A stretch of DNA of 5,537 nucleotides. Origin: Flavobacterium sp. (GTDB lineage Bacteria; Bacteroidota; Bacteroidia; Flavobacteriales; Flavobacteriaceae). Location of the stretch: NCBI GenBank assembly GCA_003449615.1, contig DMHA01000383.1:1-5537 (forward strand), written 5' to 3'. The notes beneath the pieces are model-generated. The model made no database searches. It was not told where the DNA came from and saw only the letters and a list, made by a program, of their open reading frames with translations. The position numbers were made by a program, and so were the translations under genes. Each line of letters begins with the position of its first letter. Position 1 is the stretch's first letter. Shown here piece after piece: positions 5,215 through 5,537 of the stretch.

Positions 5215-5537
5215 TAGGTTAAAAGTAATTGTGTTAGAAGATAATTCACTAAAATAATCAAGATAGAGGTCCAAACAAATGCAACAGTACTAGCTTTTCC
5301 TACTTCAAGAGCGCCACCTTTCATATAATAACCGTGAAATGCTGGAATTGAGGCAACTAATATTCCAAAAATGAATGTTTTGATAAAAGCATAAGTAACG
5401 TGAAAGGGTATAAAATTAATTTGTACGCCATCAATAAAATCAGTATTTGTTCCAAAACCTCCGTAAACGGTAGCAATATAACCACCAAAAATTCCTAAAA
5501 ACATACTGATTCCTATTACAAATGGATACAGTAATAT
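5214..5537 (-). CDS. mlaE: MlaE-type ABC transporter permease, C-terminal part (5' end outside window)
   Basis: The frame is open from the window edge to TAA 5216-5214, giving the last 107 residues of a membrane protein; the family is usually about 240-260 residues, so roughly the N-terminal 60% lies outside. Hydrophobic stretches near fragment residues 1-24 (ILLYPFVIGISMFLGIFGG), 50-66 (AFIKTFIFGILVASIPA) and 86-106 are membrane helices. The HGYYMKGGALEVGKAST segment (68-84) matches the conserved GG-x-VG-A loop before the last helix in MlaE/YrbE proteins. With the ATPase it would form an inner-membrane lipid transporter. The internal methionine at 5504 is not the start, because conserved family sequence continues upstream of it. 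The stop overlaps the ATPase start by one base, indicating one operon and probably coupled translation. Confidence 0.88.
   Translation of the reverse strand: MLLYPFVIGISMFLGIFGGYIATVYGGFGTNTDFIDGVQINFIPFHVTYAFIKTFIFGILVASIPAFHGYYMKGGALEVGKASTVAFVWTSILIILVNYLLTQLLLT

Noticed and set aside
5215..5274. A 20-residue N-terminal extension of the ABC ATPase beginning at 5274
   Set aside because: It lies wholly inside the coding region of the permease, is unlike the family N-terminus, and the ATG at 5214 gives both the expected first strand and a TAATG coupling.

Overview
The window is AT-rich chromosomal DNA from a member of the Bacteroidota, most likely Flavobacteriaceae and probably Flavobacterium or a close relative. 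This rests on protein style, on genes with no recognisable Shine-Dalgarno sequence, on a Bacteroidota-type -7 promoter element (TATCTTTG at 3292-3299), and on a gene set typical of that group. No rRNA, tRNA, CRISPR array, insertion sequence or phage gene is visible.

Layout, left to right. Positions 3-71 look like the 3' end of an upstream gene. Next is a tightly coupled pair: a membrane-associated ATP-grasp ligase (89-1123, TTG start) and a small LysE-type membrane exporter (1126-1770), 2 bp apart. A 131-bp gap holds two hairpins and a possible promoter. It is followed by a short-chain dehydrogenase/reductase (1902-2579). The next gap (2580-2690) is almost entirely a degenerate tandem array of 7-bp units that runs up to the TTG start of an SprT-like zinc metalloprotein (2691-3290). 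A promoter overlapping the end of that gene probably drives a single-domain mannose-1-phosphate guanylyltransferase (3357-4415), which ends in a strong intrinsic terminator. Converging on it from the minus strand is an MlaE/MlaF-type ABC transporter pair: the ATPase (4453-5214) and the C-terminal part of the permease (5214 to the window edge). These two share one base in a TAATG stop/start overlap.

Functionally this is mostly ordinary housekeeping and envelope biology: GDP-mannose supply for glycans, lipid trafficking between membranes, an uncharacterised ligase/exporter pair, an oxidoreductase and an SprT-family protein. The most unusual signal is non-coding. Two separate intergenic gaps are filled with 7-bp-periodic DNA whose units mostly end in AAC, and each array runs directly into, or contains, a TTG start codon. 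I saw no clearly new multi-gene system. The heptamer arrays and the ATP-grasp/LysE pair deserve the closest second look.
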